Below, piece after piece: positions 16,889 to 24,768 of a DNA stretch of 64,000 nucleotides (positions are counted from its first letter, which is position 1; the number at the start of each line of letters is the position of its first letter). A model generated the notes under the pieces. The model was not told the DNA's origin. It did not search any database and worked only from the letters and a program-made list of their open reading frames with translations. Made by a program: the position numbers and the translations under genes. Source of the stretch: CALCCV01 sp964388665 (lineage in GTDB: Bacteria > Bdellovibrionota > Bdellovibrionia > Bdellovibrionales > Bdellovibrionaceae). The stretch covers positions 3,354-67,353 of the forward strand of contig CAYMBJ010000011.1 in assembly GCA_964388665.1 (NCBI GenBank), given 5' to 3'.

Positions 16889-17715
16889 ATTTAAGAGGTT
16901 CCGATAAAATTGAGTTCAGCAATCAGAGAGCGGCAGGCAATGAACCGTCTGAGGCGCTGCAGGCTCAGGTTGAGGATTTGAGTTTCTATTATGCTACTGG
17001 AAAAAAGGTGCTCAATTCTGTTTCGATGCCCGTGTATAAAAACAAAGTCACGGCCATGATTGGTCCTTCGGGCTGCGGCAAGACCACTTTGCTTCGATGC
17101 TTCAATCGCATGCATGATCTTTACGGGAAAAATAAATACGAAGGTCAGATCGTCATCTACCCAGAAGCAAAAAATCTTTTGGGTGCGGATATCGATCCCA
17201 TTGAGGTGCGCATGCGCATTGGCATGGTTTTCCAAAAGCCCAATCCCTTTCCAAAATCCATTTTTGAAAACGTAGCCTATGGCTTGAGAGTGCGCGGAAT
17301 TCGCAAACGCAGCTTTATCGCCGAAAGAGTTGAAAAGTCCTTAAAGCATGCGGGTCTTTGGGCAGAGGTAAAAGATCGCCTTGGCGAATTGGCAACGTCA
17401 TTGTCGGGCGGCCAACAGCAGCGGCTCTGCATTGCTAGAGCGCTCGCCACTGATCCTGAAATCCTTTTGTTAGATGAACCAACATCAGCCTTGGACCCGA
17501 TTTCTACAGGCCATATTGAGGAGCTGGTCTCTGAGATCAAAGCTGATGTGACAATTGTCATTGTCACACACAATATGCATCAAGCTTCGCGGTGCTCTGA
17601 TTACACTTCATTTATGTACCTTGGCGATTTGATTGAGTTTGGCAAGAGCGTCGACATCTTTACCAACCCCAAGGACAAGCGCACCGAAAGTTACATCACG
17701 GGTCGTTTCGGCTGA
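16882..17715 (+). CDS. pstB: Phosphate ABC transporter ATP-binding protein PstB
   Basis: A 277-residue ATPase with Walker A GPSGCGKTT, the PstB-specific FNRMHDLY and MVFQKPNPFP Q-loop, the signature LSGGQQQRLCIARALA, Walker B ILLLDEPTSALD and switch histidine VTHNMHQA. The N-terminus is about 30 residues longer than usual and polar. It overlaps pstA by seven bases. Its last 25 bases overlap the convergent FTR1-type permease gene, so the two operons share their 3' ends. Confidence 0.96.
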   Translation: MVDLRGSDKIEFSNQRAAGNEPSEALQAQVEDLSFYYATGKKVLNSVSMPVYKNKVTAMIGPSGCGKTTLLRCFNRMHDLYGKNKYEGQIVIYPEAKNLLGADIDPIEVRMRIGMVFQKPNPFPKSIFENVAYGLRVRGIRKRSFIAERVEKSLKHAGLWAEVKDRLGELATSLSGGQQQRLCIARALATDPEILLLDEPTSALDPISTGHIEELVSEIKADVTIVIVTHNMHQASRCSDYTSFMYLGDLIEFGKSVDIFTNPKDKRTESYITGRFG

Positions 17716-18530
17716 TGCTGATAGGGATTTTTATAATACAAAAGCAAAGCAATCGCCCAGTACCCGGCCCATGTGAGCATTGTCATTAGGCTCGGTGTGG
17801 CCTGATATCCCAAAAATGACGAAAGAAATTTGCCAAAACCCTCGTATTCGGGAAGAAATTCCGAAAAGTCATAGATTGTATCAATAAGGGCTGGAATCGT
17901 TCCGGCTTGTACCAAATTTCTGGTGACGATAACAACAAAGTGCGAGGCCGTGATGAACAAGAATGCTGTGGTCACAGCAAAGAATACACGCGGGTTAAAA
18001 AAGCGAAAGCCCCGGTTCAAAAGAAACCAAGTCAGTCCCGCCACACAAAGCCCAGCGCCCGCCACAGCCGAATAAGAGATCAGCTGCGTCCCAGTGGCTT
18101 CATAAAAAGATCCGAACAAAAAGATCACAGTCTCAACGCCTTCGCGGGCCACGGCAGATGCCGCTAGCAAAACAATGGCCCATGGGCTCGGATCTTTTTT
18201 TGCGGCCTCAAACTGCTGTTCCAGTTCCGTTTTCAATTTACGTCCATGCACCTTCATCCATATGCACATGTGCGTGATCAAGATGACTGCAATGACAAGA
18301 AGGATATTATTAAAGTGGTCTAGAATCTTTGCGGAGAGTTCAGATTGTGAAATCATCAGGCCCACTGCCAGCAATACACTGACCATCAGGCCACTGCCAA
18401 TGCCACTGAGGACGGCCACGCGATATTTGGCGGGGTTGTTTTGCCTCTGCAGGATGGCCCAAAGAATTGCGATGATGAGAATTGCCTCAAATGATTCGCG
18501 GTAAACCACCATAAATATATTCAGAAGCAT
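17691..18530 (-). CDS. FTR1/EfeU-type iron permease
   Basis: A 279-residue membrane protein with seven predicted helices and two REXXE iron-exchange motifs, RESFE near residue 11 and REGVE near residue 132, the hallmark of FTR1/EfeU permeases that import ferric or ferrous iron in partnership with a periplasmic or membrane oxidase. It is the last gene of the leftward iron locus (imelysin, di-heme oxidoreductase, cupredoxin, FTR1), after an 89-base gap that might hold its own promoter. The 3' end overlaps pstB by 25 bases, tail to tail. Confidence 0.88.
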   Translation of the reverse strand: MLLNIFMVVYRESFEAILIIAILWAILQRQNNPAKYRVAVLSGIGSGLMVSVLLAVGLMISQSELSAKILDHFNNILLVIAVILITHMCIWMKVHGRKLKTELEQQFEAAKKDPSPWAIVLLAASAVAREGVETVIFLFGSFYEATGTQLISYSAVAGAGLCVAGLTWFLLNRGFRFFNPRVFFAVTTAFLFITASHFVVIVTRNLVQAGTIPALIDTIYDFSEFLPEYEGFGKFLSSFLGYQATPSLMTMLTWAGYWAIALLLYYKNPYQHQPKRPVM

Positions 18531-18619
18531 CTTTAGCCCTTTCCGCTCCTATATCAATTCCACTTAACTGAGCCTCAGTCTATGAATAAATTGGAATTGG
18601 TATGGGTTGTTCAAACGAT

Positions 18620-19003
18620 TCATTCCGCAATGAGTTTTCCTTTAGCCGTGCTCATGTGAAACTCGCCAAAATAGTCGTATTCACCAGGCTTGAATGGGCC
18701 TAGTTTCAATATGAGTTTCCCCTTTGGATTGACAAATTTTTCGACCAGCATCCGTTTTGACTCAAACTCTTCAAAGCTGGCGTCATCATTGTAAACAATT
18801 AGCGTAAATTTCTGGTTGGCCTTCACTTTTAAAACTTCTATGTCAAATTTATGATCTTTAATTCGAAGTTCATACGTCGGCATCTCGGCATTTTCGCCGT
18901 AGGCGGAATAGAAAAAAAGATTTCCAGCCACCGCTAAACTAGCGCACATGGTGATGTGGGTGATGCGAACTCGGAAATATTTTGCCAGCATAGAGAACCT
19001 CAT
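18620..19003 (-). CDS. Exported cupredoxin-like protein
   Basis: A 127-residue protein with a hydrophobic N-terminal anchor/signal (ITMCASLAVAGNLFFYSAYG) followed by a small beta-rich domain (YELRIKDHKFDIEVLKVKAN ... FTLIVYNDDASFEEFES ... GPFKPGEYDYFGEFHMSTAKG) matching the cupredoxin-1 type found in EfeO and in proteins next to FTR1 permeases. The usual Cys ligand of blue-copper sites is not visible in the domain, so it may bind copper differently or only scaffold iron transfer. Its ATG overlaps the TAA of the di-heme gene by one base (TAATG), so they are translationally coupled. Confidence 0.8.
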   Translation of the reverse strand: MRFSMLAKYFRVRITHITMCASLAVAGNLFFYSAYGENAEMPTYELRIKDHKFDIEVLKVKANQKFTLIVYNDDASFEEFESKRMLVEKFVNPKGKLILKLGPFKPGEYDYFGEFHMSTAKGKLIAE

Positions 19004-20424
19004 TACAAAGAGTTTACAAATTTAACCAAAGCCGCTCTCTCAGATCTTTTTAATGCTATAAATTTCTCTTTCGCGGCTTGGCCTTCGCCGCCATGCCATA
19101 AAATGGCCTCCTGAACTCCTCTGGCGCGACCATCATGAAGAAGTCGCTGGTGGCGATTGACATCGGGAATCAGGCCGATTCCCCATAGGGGTGGTGTCTT
19201 CCATTCTTGCCCAGAAGCTTCGCCATCAGGACGGTTGTCGGCAAGTCCCTCTCCCATGTCATGCAACAGAAGATCCGTGTAGGGATAAATCCACTGCTGT
19301 GAGAGAACCTTGAAGTCCGGATCGACACCAGTTTGAAATTTCTGATGATGGCAAGACTGGCAGTTGATTTGATTGAACAGCCTTTCGCCACGGACAACTT
19401 CTGGGTCTTCGATATCGCGTCGCTGGGGCACCGCCAAGAGTTTCATATAGGTGGTGAGGCGCTGCAAATCTTGCATCGAAATTTCGTTTTTCTCTATTGC
19501 AAAAGCCTTGCGACAGGCGGCCTGATTTTTCATACAGTTTTGTTCTGGGTGCAGGGGAGAGGTGATTCCCAGATCTCCCAACAGTGCGCCAGCACCCTGT
19601 TCTAATAGACTCGGTTTGTTGGCTTTCCAGCCAAGGCGACCAATAGCCTTTTTACCATTGCTCATCAGCCAATTGGGTCGTCCCGAAACGCCATCCTCGT
19701 TTCTATCATCAGGGTCAGCAAGCTCAAGAATTTTGGCTTCAGGAATGGCTTCGATCAAGCCCAGGCCAATCATCTGTGGTCCTACGCGCGGAGAGATTCG
19801 CAAATCTTTGGGCAACTCCCCGTATTGAGGGTTTTCCAAACTGTAGTGAGGTTGAGCCAAAGTGTAGATTTCACCGTCGCTAAATTTGCCAGAGACTTCC
19901 GTGTAGTGAACCTTTGGGGTGGCTTCAGGGGGAATTCCATCTAAGGCCAAGCTTTGAATTTGATCGCCATAGTTGGGTACATCCTCCATAACATTGGGAT
20001 CTTTAGCGCTGGGCACACTGATGCGCAGTAACAGGCCGACAAATTCTTCGTCGCCCTCGGGCGGGCGGCCACGACCGTCTTGCTGATGACATGAAGCACA
20101 GCTACGGGTGTTAAAAAGGGGGCCGAGTCCTTGCAAAGTGCTGACACTGCTGGGGGCTTGCACCCAGTTCGTGCGAAATATAGAATTGCCAACTATAAAT
20201 GCAAGATGTTCTTCTTCGCTAATTCCCGGCGCCGGCAGACTGAAGGCTCTGACGCCAGAAACTTTTACGGTGGCGCCGCCACCTGGTAGGTTTGGATCAG
20301 CTGCGCGATTGGTGTTACCGCCACTGCCACCGCGAGTGCCAGCGCCAACGATTGCGGTCCCCGTGAGGGTCAAGATCAAAGCAACAAGTCCAAATTTGAG
20401 CAATGCTCTGCTAATGTTGTACAT
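19003..20424 (-). CDS. Di-heme c-type oxidoreductase (DUF1111 family)
   Basis: A 473-residue secreted protein with signal peptide and two c-type heme attachment motifs, SCASCHQQ (about residue 110) and NCQSCHHQ (about residue 354), in the MauG/di-heme peroxidase-like DUF1111 arrangement with PFNTRSCASCH-type first and PYTDLLLHDMGEGL following the second. The family occurs beside imelysins in iron-uptake loci and is thought to oxidise or reduce periplasmic metal or thiols; here it may supply the redox step for the FTR1 permease. A glycine-rich segment follows the signal peptide. It overlaps the imelysin gene by 14 bases. Confidence 0.88.
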   Translation of the reverse strand: MYNISRALLKFGLVALILTLTGTAIVGAGTRGGSGGNTNRAADPNLPGGGATVKVSGVRAFSLPAPGISEEEHLAFIVGNSIFRTNWVQAPSSVSTLQGLGPLFNTRSCASCHQQDGRGRPPEGDEEFVGLLLRISVPSAKDPNVMEDVPNYGDQIQSLALDGIPPEATPKVHYTEVSGKFSDGEIYTLAQPHYSLENPQYGELPKDLRISPRVGPQMIGLGLIEAIPEAKILELADPDDRNEDGVSGRPNWLMSNGKKAIGRLGWKANKPSLLEQGAGALLGDLGITSPLHPEQNCMKNQAACRKAFAIEKNEISMQDLQRLTTYMKLLAVPQRRDIEDPEVVRGERLFNQINCQSCHHQKFQTGVDPDFKVLSQQWIYPYTDLLLHDMGEGLADNRPDGEASGQEWKTPPLWGIGLIPDVNRHQRLLHDGRARGVQEAILWHGGEGQAAKEKFIALKRSERAALVKFVNSL

Positions 20425-21694
20425 TCAATTCCATTCCATACTCATCGGCCAACTTATCAAGCAGTCGGGCTTGAGAGTGAAGTTTGCCAATCGCCGACTG
20501 TAGAGCCTTTTTATCCGCAGAGCTCTTCGAGTTGATCAATTGATCAAAGCTTCGTTCCTTTGATTTTGCAGACTTCTTGATTCCCAGAGTGGACAGTGAC
20601 GCTAAAGATTTTTGCGTCTGAGCCAGCGCAGAAGAGATGGCTGCAGCTTCCTGTTCTTTGCCACCGAATACGGATTTCATATTCGCTTTTTCCCAAATGG
20701 CCATGATGCCTTGTTGATTTGCCTCAAGATCCTTGAGCGAAAAATCACTAAAACAATCCTGTTCGTTTTCTTGGTCACCCTTAGCAAGGGCCACCATCAT
20801 GCGCTCCCCCGCCATCTCATCAAAAGAAAGACTGGCCATACCTAGCATCAACTTTTCCATCATTTGCTCTGGCTTAAGATAACTCAATTCTTTAACATAG
20901 GATCCATTTTTCCAAGGTTTCAGGACCTTCTCTAGATCGTCCACGATGAGCTCGCTAACCACTTCCAAATATTGGCGGCGGCGATCCGCATTGGTGAGCT
21001 TGCCATCGACATAGTCTTCAAAGCTGCGATTGCCGGGGCCATCGCTTGAAAAGTCTTGCCCCCAGAGCAAAAATTCAACGGCATGATAACCCGTAGCAAT
21101 ATTGGTTTCGCCATCCTTTTCGTTCATCGATCGCAAAGTCTTTTTGTCTATTTTTGGATATTTTTTCGCATTGTTAATGATGCCACTGTTAGCTTGGCCC
21201 TTGACGTAATCAATATAAGACTCATCCACAGGCCAGGCGTTGAGAAACCCCTCTGGTCCAGTGTCAGGATGGTCAATGGGTCCGCCGTAATAGCGATAAG
21301 CTTCGGTGTTAGAATATTCAATGCGTGCTGTCTTCCAAGCATCTCTTGCTGCATCGAGGCCAGCGGCAGTTGGTTTTTTGACGAAATTTTTTATCGCTTT
21401 TTGCAAATCCTTGGCTGTGGCAAGGCTCTTTTCATAGTTGCCAACCACCAATGCCACATAGCGATTCAAAAAGTTCTGCGTCTCGCGGTCCTTAAAAGTG
21501 GCTTTTTCAGCGCTCTTTTGTGGCTCAGCTAGAGTTGGTGTTTTCAGTTGAGAATCTGACTTTGCGACAAGCAAGTTTGCCTCAGCGGCAAAAAGTGTAA
21601 AAGTTGTGGCAAACATGGTCGAGAACAAGGTCCCGCTCATCTTTGAACCTAAAATCTCATGCAAAACAATATGAAGGCGCGCCAAATTGATCAT
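20411..21694 (-). CDS. Imelysin-family periplasmic protein (EfeO/ICMP-like)
   Basis: A 427-residue exported protein with the imelysin GxHxxE signature in TGYHAVEFLLWGQDF, the site proposed to bind iron, and the surrounding conserved segments (YGGPIDHPDTGPEGFLNAWP, LSFDEMAGERMMVALAKGD). The start ATG 21694 has GGGGAG nearby; a second ATG at 21640 (MSGTLFST) would begin directly at a good signal peptide (MFATTFTLFAAEA). First gene of the iron locus; no convincing Fur box could be read upstream, though regulation by iron is expected. Confidence 0.88.
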   Translation of the reverse strand: MINLARLHIVLHEILGSKMSGTLFSTMFATTFTLFAAEANLLVAKSDSQLKTPTLAEPQKSAEKATFKDRETQNFLNRYVALVVGNYEKSLATAKDLQKAIKNFVKKPTAAGLDAARDAWKTARIEYSNTEAYRYYGGPIDHPDTGPEGFLNAWPVDESYIDYVKGQANSGIINNAKKYPKIDKKTLRSMNEKDGETNIATGYHAVEFLLWGQDFSSDGPGNRSFEDYVDGKLTNADRRRQYLEVVSELIVDDLEKVLKPWKNGSYVKELSYLKPEQMMEKLMLGMASLSFDEMAGERMMVALAKGDQENEQDCFSDFSLKDLEANQQGIMAIWEKANMKSVFGGKEQEAAAISSALAQTQKSLASLSTLGIKKSAKSKERSFDQLINSKSSADKKALQSAIGKLHSQARLLDKLADEYGMELNVQH

Positions 21695-21895
21695 TGTTCC
21701 ATCTCCCCAAATTAGGGATGAGGGATATCATCCTTTTGTCAAGATTCCCACGAATCTCAATTCAATTGGCACAAATGCAAGGGAGATGAAAACTGAAGGT
21801 TTAAGTTTCGCCCAATAATTAGGCATTGCTGCTTTTGACCCTCTGGCCTCAAGTGGACAAACTAACAGGCTCTTGCTAATTTTGGGTCACAATCG

Positions 21896-22237
21896 CTAGC
21901 TCTCTTCCAGTCGAGCCAAGACTTTGGCAAACAGAGCTTCGCGGTCCTTTTCAGGATGTAGTGTCAGCACCTCAACCGTGGAGGCCAAGTGTTTTTGCTC
22001 GCTGCCAGGAACGAAGGCCGCTGCCTGTTTTCCCTTGTGACAGACATCAATGCAACCGGACACGATCACCCGCAAGCTCTTGTGTAGACCTTTTTCTTTG
22101 AGCCGCTTGCGAAAATCATCGCGAATGTGTTCAGCAATATCTTTTGGTTCCTTTAGTTTATCTTTATCAATGGCCATTTCGCATTTGCTGCATATCAATA
22201 ACATCCCCTTCGGCCATGGAATTTCTGCTGATTTCAT
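21896..22237 (-). CDS. Thioredoxin-like [2Fe-2S] ferredoxin-domain protein
   Basis: A 113-residue cytoplasmic protein with cysteines arranged CSKC near the N-terminus and GCIDVC about 40 residues later, the pattern of thioredoxin-fold (2Fe-2S) ferredoxins such as the (2Fe-2S) ferredoxin domain proteins found singly in many bacteria. Electron carrier; partner unknown. It stands alone on the minus strand between the iron locus and the small secreted-protein genes. ATG start with AGAGGCAG upstream. Confidence 0.75.
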   Translation of the reverse strand: MKSAEIPWPKGMLLICSKCEMAIDKDKLKEPKDIAEHIRDDFRKRLKEKGLHKSLRVIVSGCIDVCHKGKQAAAFVPGSEQKHLASTVEVLTLHPEKDREALFAKVLARLEES

Positions 22238-22495
22238 AAACTGCCTCTCACTCCATTATGGATGTGCAAAAAACAAAGATGCTTTCGATCAATCATGAGT
22301 GCTGCAGAGTTGAATGAGTAGTGATTAGTAAACGCGTTAGCTCAAATGCAACAAAAGCGATCAGTTTGAAAGCTTGTTTTTTGTATTGGTGACATTGTGG
22401 CTCCGTATTGACAGACATTTTTGGCACTGACGTTGCTGCAATGAATGTTAGTGAATCAGCACCAAAATTAAGAAACCGCAACAAAGGAGAACAGC

Positions 22496-22825
22496 ATGAA
22501 AAAAGTAATGATGATTGTCGCACTCGTGTCCAGCTTTGGCCTTTCAACTCTTGCCAGTGAAACAGCCTTGGACCAGTCAGAAGAGAGCATGGTCACTCTT
22601 GACCTTGCTAATGAGGTGAGTGATAGTGATGATTTTGATCTGGACACCTATTCCGGCAACAACGAAGTCTGCATTGTTGGCCGTTACGGACGTCAGGGTC
22701 GCTTGAAAGACGTGTACAAGCAAAATGAAAATAACTACAATCAGGCATGTCGCAAAGCTCTACGTATCTGCCGTCGCGATTTGCGCGGAAATCAATATTG
22801 CGCCGTGCTTCAATGTCGACCTTAA
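22496..22825 (+). CDS. Small secreted cysteine-containing protein, tandem paralogue 1
   Basis: A 109-residue protein with a Sec signal peptide (MKKVMMIVALVSSFGLSTLA), an acidic linker (about residues 25-55) and a compact basic C-terminal domain with cysteines (NEVCIVGRYGRQGRLK, ACRKALRICRRD, QYCAVLQCRP). It is clearly homologous to the next gene (22948-23268) with the same order of segments; most divergence is in the acidic part. GGAG precedes the ATG. Family not recognised; the acidic pro-like region plus basic disulfide-rich domain is reminiscent of secreted antimicrobial or binding peptides, but this is only a resemblance. Confidence 0.75.
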   Translation: MKKVMMIVALVSSFGLSTLASETALDQSEESMVTLDLANEVSDSDDFDLDTYSGNNEVCIVGRYGRQGRLKDVYKQNENNYNQACRKALRICRRDLRGNQYCAVLQCRP

Positions 22826-22947
22826 GCATCTACCCCTAAAACTGATGGTGACATAGTGGCTCCGTAGTGCCAAAGAAATTTGGCACTACGATTGCTGAGT
22901 ACCTTGCAAGATACAAAGTATCACTAACAAAAAAAAGGGGAATAACA

Positions 22948-23268
22948 ATGAAAAGACTAATGATGATCGCAGCTCTGATTTCTAGCTTTAGCATCTCTGC
23001 AATGGCCACAGAAAATTTGTGGGACGAGTTGGAGGAGAGTGCTGTGACTCTTGATCACGCTGATGAAGTTGGCGATGTGAATGAGTTTGATTTTGGTACC
23101 TATGGTGGTCGCAATGAAACCTGTTTGGTAGGACGATATGGACGCCGTGGTCGCTTGAAGCAAGTGTACAAACAAAATGAAAACACGTACAACAAGGCTT
23201 GTAATAAGGCTATGCGCATCTGTTATCGCGAAGTTCGAGGAAATCAATACTGCGCCGTTATCCAGTAG
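22948..23268 (+). CDS. Small secreted cysteine-containing protein, tandem paralogue 2
   Basis: A 106-residue paralogue of the preceding gene. I place the start at ATG 22948, preceded by AAAAGGGGAATAACA and followed by a signal peptide (MKRLMMIAALISSFSISAMA); an ATG at 22867 gives an unlikely extension. The C-terminal domain repeats the motif GRYGRRGRLKQVYKQNEN and cysteines at CLVGRYG, ACNKAMRICYRE and QYCAVIQ, but lacks the last cysteine of paralogue 1. About 60 bases upstream of both genes are also similar (GGTGACAT-GTGGCTCCGTA ... TTGGCACT), showing that the duplication included the regulatory region. A hairpin-forming repeat begins four bases after the stop. Confidence 0.75.
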   Translation: MKRLMMIAALISSFSISAMATENLWDELEESAVTLDHADEVGDVNEFDFGTYGGRNETCLVGRYGRRGRLKQVYKQNENTYNKACNKAMRICYREVRGNQYCAVIQ

Positions 23269-23272
23269 AGGA

Positions 23273-23376
23273 AACCCCACCCCCTCCCACAATTGCTCAG
23301 ACATACGTTTGGCACTCAAGCTTGCAAAGCAAGCTCTCGCGCCAAGCCGAACTCGCAATTGTGGGAGGGGTGGGGT
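23273..23376. repeat. 104-bp inverted-repeat element (family 3) directly after the paralogue gene
   Basis: Arms AACCCCACCCC(C)TCCCACA followed by ATTGC (23273-23296) and its reverse complement (23354-23376) are complementary except for one bulged C, giving a ~23-bp stem with a loop of about 57 bases. Size and position (right behind a stop codon) resemble the 106-bp CTAG element, but the sequence is unrelated. It may be a miniature mobile element, a terminator, or both. No second copy was seen in this window. Confidence 0.6.
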
Positions 23377-23507
23377 TCGGCCGCATTGGACCGCATTAGG
23401 CGGCATTATGTTGGCAAAAGGCTGTGCTAGGCTGGCCAAAAGAAAAAACTTGGTACTTTGTGGTCTGCCACCGCAGAGGTTTGAGGATCGCTCTTGATTT
23501 GGCGGGG

Positions 23508-24352
23508 CTATTTGGCAACATAGACGGTGCCATGAGAAACGCCCCCTCTAATGGGGTTTGCGAATTCGATGGTGTGAGCCTTTGCCATTTTAAAAACCTG
23601 TTGTAGCAAATTCGTGAATTCATTTTGTGGCAAACCGTCCGCCCACATCGCAAAGACACCGCCTGGTTTTAGGTGTGTGGCCAATTCAGACAGTCCCTTC
23701 TGAGTGTAAAAGTCCTTGTTTGCGGTGTTCAAAACAAAGTCAGGCCTGTGATCGATATCCAACAAAATAGCGTCATGCTGGTCCAGTGACTCTGACAGTT
23801 TAAAAAAATCGGCTGATCGAAATTCGCACCGAGGATCTTGAGTGAGTGTTTTACCATTTGGCACCATTCCCTCTTGGTGCCACTCAATCACTCGATCCAA
23901 ATATTCAATTACCATCAATGATGAAATTCGTTGATCTTCAAGTGCCGCCACCGCTGTGTAGCCCAAGCCCAAGCCGCCAACAACGACATTAAGATGGTTG
24001 CCCTCTAGCATTGCTAATGCAATTTTAGCCAGCTGAACCTCAGCTTCATGAAAAAGGCTCGACATTAAGGGCCTATCCCAAAATTGAGTTTGTCGTGAGG
24101 AAGTCAGAGTTGAGTTTAATCGAGGCGCGACGCGAAGCCTTAGTGGAGCTAAGGCGACAAGGAGCAACGACGAGTAAATTCAATTCTGACTTCCGCAGCA
24201 GATCTGAATTTTGGGATAGGCCCTAAATATTCTTCGCCCAATTTTACTTCATAGATATCCAGGTCGCCAAACTGAATCATTCTCCGACGGCGGAGCAAAA
24301 GGTCGCCGATAGTAGTCGAAGTGAAATCGAGCTCTTCATAATTTAATCCCAT
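23508..24352 (-). pseudogene. Spermidine-synthase-like methyltransferase gene split by a MITE
   Basis: The two parts on the minus strand, codons 1-43 (24352-24224, MGLNYEELDFTSTTIGDLLL...GEEYL) and the remainder (24065-23508, MSSLFHEAEVQLAKIAL...), are in different frames because a 155-bp element plus a 3-bp duplication (158 bases, not a multiple of three) lies between them. Removing it restores one 228-codon protein reading GEEYL-MSSLFHE. The C-terminal part holds a Rossmann methyltransferase fold like spermidine synthases (VVVGGLGLGYTAVAAL, SLMVIEYLDRVIEWH, HDAILLDIDH). The C-terminal fragment could still be translated from the ATG at 24065, but the N-terminal strand cap would be missing. 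It overlaps the YheU-like gene upstream by 17 bases. Confidence 0.88.
24069..24223. mobile_element. 155-bp MITE (family 2, copy A) inserted in the methyltransferase gene
   Basis: The element begins GGGCCTATCCCAAAATT and ends with the reverse complement; extended inverted similarity covers about 50 bases at each end (for example GAAGTCAGAGTTGA against GAAGTCAGAATTGA). It is flanked by a 3-bp target duplication TAA (24066-24068 and 24224-24226). It has no coding capacity. A 60-bp internally deleted relative lies at 50043-50102 with a TTA duplication. TNA-type 3-bp duplications and GGGCCT-like ends suggest mobilisation by an IS5-group transposase (inference). Confidence 0.9.
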
Positions 24353-24611
24353 TATTACCCTCTATAGTGCATTTCGCTACTACCTGAGTTGGCAATAAGG
24401 TGCAATTACCAGAGCGAATACTAAATACAATTTTTGCATGACCAGAACTCAACTGTTTAAGTGCCATTGACCGTTTTTCCTCAAAACTGAACTCGGCGTG
24501 GCCATAATCAGTTCCCTCGCGCTGGATAAATTCATCGATTAGCCCCTGGAGTGCTTCATTTGAGAGAGACTCGCGAGGAACTACAATGAAATCTTCAGGA
24601 TTCCTTTTCAT
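24336..24611 (-). CDS. YheU-family (UPF0270) protein
   Basis: A 91-residue protein whose segment VPRESLSNEALQGLIDEFIQ followed by REGTDYGHAEFSFEEKR matches the small UPF0270/YheU family (PxxxLxxETLxxLIExFVxREGTDYG). The family is of unknown function, about 70-90 residues long and widespread in gammaproteobacteria. It has a polar N-terminal extension of about ten residues and a C-terminal extension. It overlaps the start of the disrupted methyltransferase gene, indicating they formed an operon. Confidence 0.8.
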   Translation of the reverse strand: MKRNPEDFIVVPRESLSNEALQGLIDEFIQREGTDYGHAEFSFEEKRSMALKQLSSGHAKIVFSIRSGNCTLLPTQVVAKCTIEGNNGIKL

Positions 24612-24768
24612 GGCGATATGTATTACACGTTCCCCGTTTTATTGGTAGCTGTTGCCCACTATTAAGGTTTTTTTATTCGATTGTCCTGAACTCGGGGAAG
24701 GATGCAGACCTCTTGAAAGAAAGGTGTTCGTCCTGTACCCAAATTGACTTACTGACCAGCAAATGGCC

